A DNA stretch of 64,000 nt from Bacteroidales bacterium (GCA_016288655.1 JAEEKX010000037.1:1-64000), one strand, 5' to 3'; positions 8,700-16,938 are shown, counted from the stretch's first letter. Notes: a model not told the origin generated them from the letters alone. Translations and numbers: made by a program.

Positions 8700-9560
8700 T
8701 CAGTGCAGTGGGCGATGCCCTTCGCGCTTGAGCGTGCGCTCCGCCTCCACCAACTGCGCGACGGCGGCAGGGGAGAACATCGCCTTCAACAATATATTTA
8801 ATATGTAATCCACCCCCTGTTGCGACGGGTGACAGAGGTCGTCGGCATAGAAGCGGTAGTCGCGTAGGTCGTCGTTAAATGCCTCGTAGGCAGGGAAATA
8901 GTGCGTCTGCGGATAGGTGGACAGCAGCTGATCCACGGCCATGTGGAGGATGCTTTTGCTGACCTGGTTCTCGCGGAAGCCGTCGGCGAGGTGGCGCACC
9001 GGACTGACGGTGAAGACCACCTGCAGGTCGGGGCGGTGTTGCGCGCGCCACGCGAAGAAGGGGGCGAAGGCCTCGCACACCTCCGTCACGCAGGCGCGGC
9101 GTTTGTCGAAGCATGCAGCCGGCACGCGGTGGCAGTTGGCCACCACGAATTCCTTCTCCCGATGGAAGTAGTAGTAACTCGTGCCGAAGGTGAGAAACAG
9201 CACGTCGGCGGTTTGCAGAAACTGCTGTCCAACTTGCAGTGATTCATTGATTTGCGAAAGGAGGACATCGCGGTCGGGGTGGGAGAACCTGCCGTGGTGC
9301 GCGAAACTGATCCAGCGGCCGTCGTACTGTTGGTAGTGGCGGTCGGAGAGCGCGGCGGCGCTGGTGAGCAGGTCGAGCGCCTGCGCGATGGAGAGCGGGT
9401 TGAAGAGGATGCCGAAGGGGTTGGCACACACGGGCTGCCGCCGCGCGGCGAGGTAGCCGGAGACGTGCTCTGAAAAACAGGAGCCGAGGAACATCAGCCG
9501 CTGGTCACCTCCGATACGGAAAGGATACTGCGGCAACGGCAGTTCGGTACGGAACCTCAT
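8700..9560 (-). CDS. GSCFA-domain protein
   Basis: 286 residues. The family name motif GSCF is present at 26-29 (RLMFLGSCFSEHV), and other conserved blocks follow: NPFGILFNP, LFLTFGTSYYYFH, FTVSPVRHLADG and FYADDLCHPSQQG. These match the GSCFA family (PF08885), related to SGNH/GDSL hydrolases: GSCF supplies the likely Ser and the DDLCHPS block the Asp/His. Enzymatic activity is inferred from the fold; substrates are unknown. There is no signal peptide. It follows the repeat-containing gene by 3 bases, so they are probably co-transcribed. Confidence 0.88.
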   Translation of the reverse strand: MRFRTELPLPQYPFRIGGDQRLMFLGSCFSEHVSGYLAARRQPVCANPFGILFNPLSIAQALDLLTSAAALSDRHYQQYDGRWISFAHHGRFSHPDRDVLLSQINESLQVGQQFLQTADVLFLTFGTSYYYFHREKEFVVANCHRVPAACFDKRRACVTEVCEAFAPFFAWRAQHRPDLQVVFTVSPVRHLADGFRENQVSKSILHMAVDQLLSTYPQTHYFPAYEAFNDDLRDYRFYADDLCHPSQQGVDYILNILLKAMFSPAAVAQLVEAERTLKREGHRPLH

Positions 9561-9563
9561 GGA

Positions 9564-10430
9564 TTACACGAATTTACGGCGTACCAAATCGCACAGCGAT
9601 AGGTAGGCCGTGGAGGTGGTGTCCCACATGTAGAACTTCTTCATCATGTCGATTTCGGAGAAGGCCTCGTCGATATTCTGGCAGTTGTTGAGTTTCTGGA
9701 TGGCCTGGCCGAACTCTTCCCCCTTGTTTCTGAACAACTCGCGGATATAGATGAACTTGTCGTTGAGGGTGATGGCCTTCGACAGGTCGTCGATGTGGGA
9801 GTGTTGGAATTTGGTCGCGAGGGAGTTGTCCTCGTGGGTCTGGGCGAGAATGTCGTGGAGGGTCTTGGTCTCCTTGCGAGCGGGCGTGGGTGTGGGTGTC
9901 GGCTCCGAAAAGAGCGTTGATGGACTTTTCGGGCGTGGCTGCGGCTCCACGCGGGTGACAGCGGGTGCCGGTGCCGGCTGGGAAGCGGGCTCGGTGTGCT
10001 GTGGCTGCGGCTCTTCGACCGGTGCCGGTTGGGGCGCACGCACCGGCTCCGCCTTCGGCGCAAGGGCGGGCTCTTGCGGGGAAACGGGAGTGCTGGGGGC
10101 ACCGAGGAAATCGAGGATGTCGTCATCCATAGGATGAATCTCTTTCGGTTCGGGCTGCGCGACGGGCTTGACCTCGACGACGGGTTCGGGCTGCGCGACG
10201 GGCTTGACCTCGACGACGGGTTCGGGCTGCGCGACGGGCTTGACCTCGACGACGGGTTCGGGCTGCGCGACATCGGGATCCATCACGATCAGATAGGCCT
10301 CGCGGAGCAGTTGCAATGCCAGATCGCGTTCGAGCGGGGTGACGGCGTCGGAGGCGGCAATAAGTTTCAAATTATCAGCGACCTGGGTTAAACAGGCGCG
10401 AAAATCTGCATTTTTTTCCGAATTTATCAT
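9564..10430 (-). CDS. Unrecognised protein with perfect 12-residue tandem repeats
   Basis: The start was placed at the ATG at 10430 (MINSEKNADF), 288 residues; the longer frame from a TTG at 10493 would overlap its own promoter box. Three regions are visible: a helical N-terminal domain (1-60), a Pro/Glu-rich linker (about 60-190) with three identical copies of the 12-residue unit VVEVKPVAQPEP plus a partial one, and a helical C-terminal domain (about 200-288, FIYIRELFRNKGEEFGQAIQ, MKKFYMWDTTSTAYLSL). I do not recognise the family. No signal peptide or membrane helix is present, so it is probably cytoplasmic with a flexible spacer. It is the first gene of an operon with the GSCFA gene. Confidence 0.75.
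   Translation of the reverse strand: MINSEKNADFRACLTQVADNLKLIAASDAVTPLERDLALQLLREAYLIVMDPDVAQPEPVVEVKPVAQPEPVVEVKPVAQPEPVVEVKPVAQPEPKEIHPMDDDILDFLGAPSTPVSPQEPALAPKAEPVRAPQPAPVEEPQPQHTEPASQPAPAPAVTRVEPQPRPKSPSTLFSEPTPTPTPARKETKTLHDILAQTHEDNSLATKFQHSHIDDLSKAITLNDKFIYIRELFRNKGEEFGQAIQKLNNCQNIDEAFSEIDMMKKFYMWDTTSTAYLSLCDLVRRKFV
10149..10271. repeat. 36-bp perfect tandem repeat, 3.4 copies, in frame
   Basis: Identical 36-base units occupy 10149-10184, 10185-10220 and 10221-10256, followed by the first 15 bases of a fourth at 10257-10271. Each encodes 12 residues of the linker of the 9564-10430 gene. The lack of any base difference implies recent slippage or conversion; copy number could vary between strains or be misassembled. 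Confidence 0.95.
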
Positions 10431-10463
10431 ATCAAAAAAGACTATGGGTATAATGATTTTTTG

Positions 10464-10471
10464 TAAATTTG
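10464..10471 (+). promoter_or_regulatory. -7 box, tdk
   Basis: TAAATTTG, 45 bases before the tdk ATG at 10517. It lies inside the leader of the divergent gene, so the two start regions interleave. Confidence 0.5.
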
Positions 10472-10490
10472 CGTCTTCAAAAATCGCCGC

Positions 10491-10498
10491 CAAAATTA
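10491..10498 (-). promoter_or_regulatory. -7 box, repeat-protein/GSCFA operon
   Basis: The minus strand reads TAATTTTG, 60 bases before the ATG at 10430 and inside the tdk leader. Confidence 0.45.
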
Positions 10499-10516
10499 CA
10501 ACAAATTTTCCAAAAA

Positions 10517-11110
10517 ATGTATAGGGAAACCAAAGTAAATCGTAGCATCAACCGCGGATGGGTGGAGGTCGTATGCGGGTCGATGTTCTCCGGGAAAACC
10601 GAAGAACTGTTGCGCCGCATCAAGCGCGCCAACTTCGCCAATCAGAAAATCGAACTCTTCAAGCCCGCCATTGATGTGCGCTACGACGAAGAGGAGGTGG
10701 TTTCCCACGACGCCAACTCCATGATCTCCACTCCCGTCCACAACTCTGCCGAAATCCTGCTTTATGTGAACATGGAGGATGTGGAAGTGGTCGGCATCGA
10801 CGAGGTGCAGTTTTTCGACGACGGTATTGTGGATGTTTGTAATAAATTGGCTAACAATGGAATACGTGTCATCGTGGCGGGGTTGGACATGGATTATCTC
10901 GGGCAGCCATTCGCCTGCATGCCCAAGTTGATGGCCATCGCGGAGTACGTCACCAAAACGCACGCCATCTGCGTGAAGTGCGGCGAGCAGGCGCAGTTTT
11001 CGCACCGTCTCGTCTCTAATTCGCAGCAGGTGATGTTAGGGGAAAAAGAGAGTTACGAGCCGCTTTGCCGTCATTGTTTTAATGAAGTCCTGCAAAAAGA
11101 GAAAGAATAA
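10517..11110 (+). CDS. tdk: Thymidine kinase, type II
   Basis: The ATG at 10517 gives 197 residues. The P-loop is GSMFSGKT at 21-28, the Walker B-like segment is [12 protein letters not shown], and the lasso/zinc part carries CVKCG and, near the end, LCRHCF (four zinc-binding Cys). The segment [15 protein letters not shown] matches type II enzymes. It phosphorylates thymidine and deoxyuridine with ATP for pyrimidine salvage and works as a tetramer in the cytoplasm. A longer frame from the TTG at 10469 overlaps the -7 box and is not credible. Its own promoter precedes it; the next gene begins 92 bases later. Confidence 0.95.
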   Translation: MYRETKVNRSINRGWVEVVCGSMFSGKTEELLRRIKRANFANQKIELFKPAIDVRYDEEEVVSHDANSMISTPVHNSAEILLYVNMEDVEVVGIDEVQFFDDGIVDVCNKLANNGIRVIVAGLDMDYLGQPFACMPKLMAIAEYVTKTHAICVKCGEQAQFSHRLVSNSQQVMLGEKESYEPLCRHCFNEVLQKEKE

Positions 11111-11154
11111 CAAAAACTTTTTCGGGAAATTTCGGGTATTTCAAAATTTTCATG

Positions 11155-11162
11155 TATTTTTG
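11155..11162 (+). promoter_or_regulatory. -7 box, small lipoprotein pair
   Basis: TATTTTTG, 40 bases before the ATG at 11203. Confidence 0.5.
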
Positions 11163-11202
11163 CCGCTGCATTTTGCACAATTTTAAACCAAGATATTTTG
11201 CT

Positions 11203-11430
11203 ATGATGAAAAAATGTCTTCTCACCGTTGCCGTTGTCGCCTTCGCGGCTCTCTTGTTCACCTCTTGCGGCAAATCCTGCATGTGCAAGACCACCCGTAC
11301 CACTGCCACCACATCCGACAGCATGGTGAACGACTTCGGCAAGATGTCGGAAAAAGATTGTCTTGAATACAACAAGACCTACAATGATGGAGAGGGTATC
11401 ACCCGCACCATCGACTGTCATCTGGAATAG
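11203..11430 (+). CDS. Small Cys-rich lipoprotein (paralog 1 of 3)
   Basis: 75 residues, from the first of two close ATGs (11203, 11206). A lipoprotein signal ends at the lipobox LFTSC with Cys22; the mature peptide starts CGKSCMC, so Cys26 and Cys28 follow closely. Further on FGKMSEKDCLEYN and the terminal TIDCHLE give two more Cys. The same order (lipid Cys, Cys+4, Cys+6, middle Cys after GKMS/E, last Cys near the end) recurs in the genes at 11458 and 16717. Four non-lipidated Cys could make two disulfides or bind a metal. I know no named family. It is co-transcribed with the next gene (27-base gap). Confidence 0.8.
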   Translation: MMKKCLLTVAVVAFAALLFTSCGKSCMCKTTRTTATTSDSMVNDFGKMSEKDCLEYNKTYNDGEGITRTIDCHLE

Positions 11431-11457
11431 AAAATAAAAACCTTAAATATCGTCAAA

Positions 11458-11751
11458 ATGAAAAAGATTCTTTGTATTTGCTTCGCCTTGGCCTTCGTCG
11501 TCATGATGATGTCCTGCAAGAAACAGTGTGTTTGCAAGAAGAGCGTCGATCCCGTCGCCACTACTGACACCACTATCACAGACACCACCACGGTTGACAG
11601 CACATCCACTGCCACCACCGTCAACATCGACTCCATCATGTATGCTGCCGGGCACATTTACGACAAGAGAGAGTGTGAATACCTCAACGTCGCCGACACT
11701 GGTGTCGAACGGATTGTCACGCTGACCTGCTCGATGGAGAAAATCGACTAA
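11458..11751 (+). CDS. Small Cys-rich lipoprotein (paralog 2 of 3)
   Basis: 97 residues with lipobox MMMSC at Cys20 and mature start CKKQCVC (Cys24, Cys26). A Thr/Asp/Val-rich spacer (about 30-65, TTDTTITDTTTVDST) lengthens it relative to its paralogs, followed by YDKRECEYLN and RIVTLTCSMEKID with the two last conserved Cys. The repeated TT/D spacer looks like a disordered tether lifting the C-terminal module off the membrane. It sits directly behind paralog 1, and the operon ends in a strong terminator 22 bases after its stop. Function unknown. Confidence 0.8.
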   Translation: MKKILCICFALAFVVMMMSCKKQCVCKKSVDPVATTDTTITDTTTVDSTSTATTVNIDSIMYAAGHIYDKRECEYLNVADTGVERIVTLTCSMEKID

Positions 11752-11772
11752 TTCACCTTTCACACCCAAGAC

Positions 11773-11800
11773 AAAAGCCGTCATTTCGACGGCTTTTTTT
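11773..11800 (+). terminator. Intrinsic terminator after the small lipoprotein pair
   Basis: AAAAGCCGTC (11773-11782) pairs perfectly with GACGGCTTTT (11788-11797) around a 5-base loop, and T continues to 11800. Confidence 0.9.
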
Positions 11801-11809
11801 AATCCAACG

Positions 11810-12358
11810 ATGGAACAAAACAGCGATTCCGAAGCCATAGTCCGCTCGAAGCAGGTGCTGGAGGTGTTTGCCGTGGGCAGCGAGTTCTGCCGCTTCATCG
11901 ACCGCATCGACAAGACGGACCGAGCCACCGCCCTGCTCTTTCTGCAGAGCATCCTGCCGGCGTTGTACCTCAAAGGCACTTTCCTGCCCGCCGTGGAGGT
12001 GGGCGATGACTCCGCCAACGAGCGGTTCGTCACCGAGGAGGAGTACGAGACCGTGCGCCTGCAACTCGCCAACTTCTTCGGCGACAGCGACTTCTTTTCC
12101 GCCGTCGATTTGGCGGACGACGCGGTCGATTCCAGCCCGATCTCCCTTTCGGAACTGCTCACCGACATCTACACCGACCTCAAGGACTTTCTGATGCTTT
12201 ATGCGAAGGAGAGTCTGAGTGCGAAGGAGAATGCCGTCGCCTCCTGCCAGTACTATTTTCATAACGGCTGGGGGGCGCGCCTGCTGCTTGCGCTGCCACA
12301 AATACATCACCTTGTCGCCAACAACTACAACGGACCATCAACTAATCAAGAAATATGA
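11810..12358 (+). CDS. DUF5063-type protein
   Basis: 182 residues, mostly helical and acidic, without signal peptide or membrane helix. Segments such as VLEVFAVGSEFCRFID, LFLQSILPALYLKG, ETVRLQLANFFGDSDFF, LSELLTDIYTDLKDFL and NGWGARLLLALPQIHHL agree with my memory of the Bacteroidetes DUF5063 family, which has no assigned function. The ATG comes 9 bases after a terminator, so a promoter overlapping the terminator region or read-through is needed; no clean -7 box was found. Its last codons overlap the start of the C10 protease gene by 4 bases, implying coupled translation. Confidence 0.7.
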   Translation: MEQNSDSEAIVRSKQVLEVFAVGSEFCRFIDRIDKTDRATALLFLQSILPALYLKGTFLPAVEVGDDSANERFVTEEEYETVRLQLANFFGDSDFFSAVDLADDAVDSSPISLSELLTDIYTDLKDFLMLYAKESLSAKENAVASCQYYFHNGWGARLLLALPQIHHLVANNYNGPSTNQEI

Positions 12359-14520
12359 AAAAACAACTGATACTCTGCGTGTTATTTATCGTACTCGTAG
12401 TCACTGGCGGGGCCAAATCCGTGGATGCCACCACCGCCCGCACCCTCGCCATCCACTTCTGGAGTCTCCAACTGGAGCCCACCCGACAGGGGGAGCCGGC
12501 GCCGCAACTCGCTGACCTCGCACCCGATCTGGGATTCAGCCACCTTTACGTTTGGCAGCGGCAAGACGGCGACGGCTTTGTGATCATGGCCGGCGACGAC
12601 CGCGCCCTGCCCATCTTAGGCTACTCCGACCACGGTCGCCTCGATCCCGCCGCGATGCCCGACAACTTCCGCGCGTGGCTCGGCGGCTATGAGCACGAAA
12701 TCGCCGGAGCCATTGCCTACGACCTGCCGCAGAGTGCGAGCGTGGCCGCCGAGTGGGCCGCCCTCGCAGACAATCAACTTCTTAGCCCCAAGTCGGTTAC
12801 CGCAGTCAGTCCGCTGCTAAGCACCACCTGGGACCAGGGCAGTCCGTACAACGCCATGTGTCCGGGCAGCGGCTACAGCCGTGCCCCCACCGGTTGCGTG
12901 GCCACCGCCATGGCGCAGGTGATGAAGTACTGGGCCTATCCGCCGAAGGGCTGCGGCTCCAACTCCTACCACTGCGAATACTACAACACGACCCTCAGCG
13001 CCAACTTCGGCGCCACCACTTATAGTTGGAGCAACATGCCCAACTCCGTTTCCGCCTACAGCAGCAACTCCTATGTTGCCACGCTGATGTTCCACTGCGG
13101 CGTCGCCGTCAACATGAAATACGAGCCCAGCGGCTCCGGCGCGCAGACCGTCGCCCCCTACGCCAACTACCCGAGTGCGGAGACGGCCTTCAAGTACAAC
13201 TTCGGCTACTCCGACAAACTCGTCGGTCGCCGCAAATCCTCATACTCTGACGCCGAGTGGATCAACATGCTGAAGGCAGACCTCGACGCCGGCCGTCCCG
13301 TCATGTACTCCGGCTTTGATGAGAGTCTCACTGACGGGCACGCTTTTGTGTGCGACGGATATAACAGCAACAACTATTTCCATTTCAACTGGGGTTGGAG
13401 TGGCAGCAACGACGGCTACTTCGCCGTCTCCTCGCTCAACCCGGGCAGCGGCGGCTGGGGCAGCAGCCACTACGACTTCACATACGGACAGCAGGCCATC
13501 TTCGGCGTGGAGCCGCCTGCACTGGTGATGAACTCCACCTTCTCGCTCTCCCCCAACAGCACGACCATCCAGCATGGGTCCACTGTCGGTTTCGGCGCCA
13601 CCTACAAGAATACCAGCGGTTCCGTTTTTAACGGCAGCGTGCGTCTCATCTTGGAGGACGAACACGGGATGTGCGCCCAGGTGCTCGGCAATCCCGGCAC
13701 AGCCAACATCGCCAACAACGCCACCGCTACTATCAATGCCTCCGAACTCATCACCGTGGCGCCGGGTAGTTACAAACTCGCCCTTCAGTTCCAGGCCAAC
13801 GGCAGCAACGACTGGTCCTTCGCCGGCATCGGCGGCGGTGCCAACCTCCTCGACGTCACTGTGGTGCTTAATCCCGACAATTATGAGGACAACGACAACA
13901 CCAGCAGTGCATACGTCTTCACCCCCAACTTCTCCAATAACCAGGCCACGGTCAGCACCACGGGATCCAACTTCCACGTGGGCGACAGTTACGACTACTA
14001 CAAGATCAACCTGCCTTCCGGCTACCGATACACCGTGAATGTGCGTCTGCACGACGCCGGCGACAGCGGCAACGGTCATGTCTATACCAACGATGCCGTA
14101 TTCCGTATCTCCCAGAACGGTGGCAGTTGGGGCGTGGTCAACGACGTCACCGCCGACCCGTTCGTGTTGAATGACGGCGGTCAGATTGTCTATAAGGTAT
14201 ATCCGAACGGTTCCCTCAACCCCATCGGCACCTACCTGATGGTGACGGAAATCACCCGCACCCTCAACTCGGGTATCGAAGACAATGACCTTGCTGTCAG
14301 CGTGTTCCCGAATCCGACCACAGGGGTGTTGCACCTCACCTGTGATGTGCCGGGCAGCGTGTGCCGTCTTTACGACCTCCTTGGCAAGTTGCTGCTGACG
14401 GAGTCCGTCGTCGATGGCTCCGCCGACTTCGACCTCACCGGCCTCGACCACGGCATCTACCTCATGCGCCTCACCGCTCCCGACGGCGTCGTCACGACAT
14501 TGAAGGTGGTGAAGGAGTAA
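12355..14520 (+). CDS. Secreted C10-family cysteine protease with T9SS type A sorting domain
   Basis: 721 residues. A signal peptide (about 1-22) is followed by a propeptide resembling the streptopain/Spi inhibitor domain (FVIMAGDDRALPILGYS). The peptidase domain (about 150-390) has the nucleophile in PTGCVATAMAQVM (Cys181) and the catalytic His in TDGHAFVCDGY (His329), with NYFHFNWGWSGSNDGYF after it, as in SpeB and interpain. Beta-sandwich modules follow (about 395-635), then a type A sorting domain (VSVFPNPTTGVLHL, CRLYDLLGKLL, HGIYLMRL). It is a secreted, probably cell-surface protease exported by T9SS and self-activated by propeptide removal. ATGA overlap with the upstream gene. Confidence 0.92.
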   Translation: MKKQLILCVLFIVLVVTGGAKSVDATTARTLAIHFWSLQLEPTRQGEPAPQLADLAPDLGFSHLYVWQRQDGDGFVIMAGDDRALPILGYSDHGRLDPAAMPDNFRAWLGGYEHEIAGAIAYDLPQSASVAAEWAALADNQLLSPKSVTAVSPLLSTTWDQGSPYNAMCPGSGYSRAPTGCVATAMAQVMKYWAYPPKGCGSNSYHCEYYNTTLSANFGATTYSWSNMPNSVSAYSSNSYVATLMFHCGVAVNMKYEPSGSGAQTVAPYANYPSAETAFKYNFGYSDKLVGRRKSSYSDAEWINMLKADLDAGRPVMYSGFDESLTDGHAFVCDGYNSNNYFHFNWGWSGSNDGYFAVSSLNPGSGGWGSSHYDFTYGQQAIFGVEPPALVMNSTFSLSPNSTTIQHGSTVGFGATYKNTSGSVFNGSVRLILEDEHGMCAQVLGNPGTANIANNATATINASELITVAPGSYKLALQFQANGSNDWSFAGIGGGANLLDVTVVLNPDNYEDNDNTSSAYVFTPNFSNNQATVSTTGSNFHVGDSYDYYKINLPSGYRYTVNVRLHDAGDSGNGHVYTNDAVFRISQNGGSWGVVNDVTADPFVLNDGGQIVYKVYPNGSLNPIGTYLMVTEITRTLNSGIEDNDLAVSVFPNPTTGVLHLTCDVPGSVCRLYDLLGKLLLTESVVDGSADFDLTGLDHGIYLMRLTAPDGVVTTLKVVKE

Positions 14521-14544
14521 CGGCTGAGGTCCTGACAAAAGTCG

Positions 14545-14552
14545 TATTTTTG
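14545..14552 (+). promoter_or_regulatory. -7 box, OPT transporter
   Basis: TATTTTTG, 22 bases before the ATG at 14575. Confidence 0.5.
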
Positions 14553-14574
14553 CAATCTCATTAAAATTTCCAAA

Positions 14575-16605
14575 ATGAAAGAAAAAGAACAAGAAACTGT
14601 CGAGTCTGTGGGACAAGACGTGAAGATGCCCGAAAACGCCTATCGTGAGTTGAAGTCAGGCGAAGAGTACAAGCCCATTTTGCTGCCCGAGAAGAAGTAC
14701 CCGGAGTTGAATGCCTGGACCATCGTCTGGGGTATCATCATGGCGGTGATCTTCTCCGCGGCCACGGCGTATGCGGGCTTGCGTTTCGGACAGGTGTTTG
14801 AGGCGGCCATCCCGATCGCCATCATCGCGGTGGGGGCCTCCACCATCGCCAAACGCAAGAGCGGCCTCTCCGAAAATGTGCTCATCCAGTCCATCGGCGC
14901 CAGTTCGGGTGTCATCGTCGCCGGCGCCATCTTCACCCTGCCGGCCATCTTCATCATCCAGGAGAAGAATCCCGGTATGGGATTGGAAGTCCACTTCTTC
15001 CAGATCTTCATGGCCTCGCTGCTCGGCGGCTTCCTCGGCATCCTGTTCCTGATTCCGTTCCGCAAATACTTCGTCTCCGACATGCATGGAAAGTACCCCT
15101 TCCCCGAGGCGACGGCGACCACCGAGATCCTCGTCTCCGGCGCCAAGGGCGGCAGCCAACTCAAGTTGTTGCTCGCCAGCGGCCTCATCGGCGGCCTGTA
15201 CGATTTCTGCATGACGACCTTCAAATTCTGGTCCGAGGCCATCTCCACGCGCATGACGGCGTGGGGCGAGGCGCTCGCGATGAACCATAAGTTTACCCTC
15301 AATATGAGCGGTACGGGCATCCTGCTCGGCACCGGCTACCTGATCGGACTGAAATACGCCGCCATCATCTGCGCCGGCTCCTTCCTGTCGTGGTGGGTGA
15401 TCGTGCCGCTGCTCGGCTCCTACGGCGTCACCGGCGACGGCACGCTGATGAGCACCATGGACCCCGACCTCATCTTCAAGAACTACGTGCGACTGATCGG
15501 CATCGGCGGCATCGCCATGGCCGGACTGCTCGGCGTCATCAAGTCGGCAGGCGTCATCAAGACCTCCATGGGCACCATCTTCAAAGCCAAAAAAGGTGGG
15601 GCGGAATCATCTCCGGAAGCCCAGGAGACGCTGCGCACCCGTCGTGACATCTCCATGAAGATCATCCTCTTCGGCTTTCTGGCCGTCTTCCTTGTCATGT
15701 TTCTTTTCTTCATCTTTGGAGGATTGAATATGAATTTCACTCAGGTGATTGTGGCGCTGTTGATTGTCTTCTTGTTCGCTTTTCTTTTCACCACGGTGGC
15801 AGCTACGGCCATCGCCACGGTGGGCAGCAACCCGGTGTCGGGCATGACCATCATGACGCTGATTTTCTCGTCGTTCATCCTTGCCGCTGTCGGACTGAAA
15901 GGTTCGGCGGGCATTGTCACTGCCATGATTGTCGGTGGCATCGTCTGCTCGGCGTTGGCCATGGCGGGCGGCTTCATCACCGACCTGAAGATCGGTTACT
16001 GGATCGGCTCATCCCCCTTCAAGCAGCAAGCCTTCAAGTTCGTGGGCACGTTAGTGTCGGCGCTCACTGTCGGCATTGTTATTATGATTCTGTCGAAGAT
16101 TTACGGCTATGGCTATGCTCCCGATGCCATCAAAGGCGAAGAGTTGGCGGCACCGCAGGCCAACGCCATGGCGGCCGTTGTCGAGCCGTTGATGTCGGGT
16201 GAGGGCGCCCCGTGGATTCTCTACATCGTGGGTGCGGTCATCGCCCTGCTGCTCGATATGATCGGCGTTCCGGCATTAGCTTTTTCGCTGGGCATGTTCC
16301 TCCCGTTAGCACTCAACACTCCGCTGTTGGTCGGCGGTGCCATCGCCTGGTTCGTTGGCAGCCGCAGCAAGGACGAGGCCGTCAACAAACAGCGCAAGGA
16401 CAAAGGCACGCTGCTGGCGAGCGGATTGCTGGCTGGCGCGGCCATCTTCGGTGTCGTCAGCGCCGTCCTCAAGTTCGTCGGCGTTGACGTCACCACCACC
16501 ATGGCATATCAAAACTCCCCAGCTTTCAGCATCCTCGCGGTGGTGATGTTCGTCGCCCTGTGCGTCTATCTCATCGTCCACTCGATGAAGACGCAGAAAA
16601 AATAG
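14575..16605 (+). CDS. OPT-family oligopeptide transporter
   Basis: 676 residues with about 14-16 hydrophobic segments. The N-terminal block ELNAWTIVWGIIMAVIFSAA, the AYAGLRFGQVFEAAIP motif and KYPFPEATATTEIL are typical of prokaryotic OPT transporters (PF03169), proton-coupled importers of small peptides or metal-chelate compounds in the inner membrane. The middle loop (about 325-355) is cytoplasmic and charged, and the end is VYLIVHSMKTQKK. It has its own promoter and no partner subunits, as expected for a single-chain carrier. The substrate cannot be told from sequence; peptides are plausible beside a secreted protease, but that is only proximity. Confidence 0.92.
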   Translation: MKEKEQETVESVGQDVKMPENAYRELKSGEEYKPILLPEKKYPELNAWTIVWGIIMAVIFSAATAYAGLRFGQVFEAAIPIAIIAVGASTIAKRKSGLSENVLIQSIGASSGVIVAGAIFTLPAIFIIQEKNPGMGLEVHFFQIFMASLLGGFLGILFLIPFRKYFVSDMHGKYPFPEATATTEILVSGAKGGSQLKLLLASGLIGGLYDFCMTTFKFWSEAISTRMTAWGEALAMNHKFTLNMSGTGILLGTGYLIGLKYAAIICAGSFLSWWVIVPLLGSYGVTGDGTLMSTMDPDLIFKNYVRLIGIGGIAMAGLLGVIKSAGVIKTSMGTIFKAKKGGAESSPEAQETLRTRRDISMKIILFGFLAVFLVMFLFFIFGGLNMNFTQVIVALLIVFLFAFLFTTVAATAIATVGSNPVSGMTIMTLIFSSFILAAVGLKGSAGIVTAMIVGGIVCSALAMAGGFITDLKIGYWIGSSPFKQQAFKFVGTLVSALTVGIVIMILSKIYGYGYAPDAIKGEELAAPQANAMAAVVEPLMSGEGAPWILYIVGAVIALLLDMIGVPALAFSLGMFLPLALNTPLLVGGAIAWFVGSRSKDEAVNKQRKDKGTLLASGLLAGAAIFGVVSAVLKFVGVDVTTTMAYQNSPAFSILAVVMFVALCVYLIVHSMKTQKK

Positions 16606-16611
16606 CCGTTC

Positions 16612-16640
16612 CGGGGTGGGTGTGCGCGACATCCGCCCCG
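16612..16640 (+). terminator. Hairpin after the OPT gene
   Basis: CGGGGTGG (16612-16619) pairs with CCGCCCCG (16633-16640) with one G-T pair; only AAATTT follows, so terminator strength is doubtful. Confidence 0.35.
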
Positions 16641-16679
16641 AAATTTGCGCACTTTGGTGCGTATAATCAAATAAATTCG

Positions 16680-16687
16680 TAATTTCG
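16680..16687 (+). promoter_or_regulatory. Variant -7 box, small lipoprotein 3
   Basis: TAATTTCG differs from TAnnTTTG by one base; a TTTG at 16653-16656 is 23 bases upstream. It is 29 bases before the ATG at 16717. Confidence 0.35.
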
Positions 16688-16716
16688 CGCCATCAATTTG
16701 CAAATCATCGTACGAT

Positions 16717-16938
16717 ATGAAAAAGATAACCGCAATCCTGTTTTTGGCCGTCGCAGTGCTCGTCACCGTATCCTGCAAGCGCGACTGCGTCTGCACGGGC
16801 TACCACCCCAGTTCCGACCTCGCCGACGAGACCCACAACTATGGCAAGATGTCCAAGGAAGAGTGCCAGGACAAACAAATGAGAATGAACCAGGACACGG
16901 TGTTCGCCACCAACAAGACCTGGGTCTGCGAACAGTAG
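16717..16938 (+). CDS. Small Cys-rich lipoprotein (paralog 3 of 3)
   Basis: 73 residues. Lipobox VTVSC with Cys20, mature start CKRDCVC (Cys24 and Cys26), then YGKMSKEECQDKQ and a terminal TWVCEQ, so all five Cys of the family occur in the same order. YGKMSKEEC aligns with FGKMSEKDC of paralog 1 at 11203. Its stop codon (16936-16938) directly abuts the stop of the convergent MauE-thioredoxin gene with no base between, a stable neighbourhood if conserved. Function unknown; the lipid anchor places it at the inner or outer membrane facing the periplasm or outside. Confidence 0.78.
   Translation: MKKITAILFLAVAVLVTVSCKRDCVCTGYHPSSDLADETHNYGKMSKEECQDKQMRMNQDTVFATNKTWVCEQ

Noticed and set aside
10149..10271. 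CRISPR array
   Set aside because: Units are contiguous without spacers and lie in frame inside a coding region; it is a protein-coding tandem repeat.
13240..14616. A 458-codon minus-strand frame opposite the C10 protease
   Set aside because: Antisense shadow of a gene with catalytic residues and a sorting domain on the plus strand.
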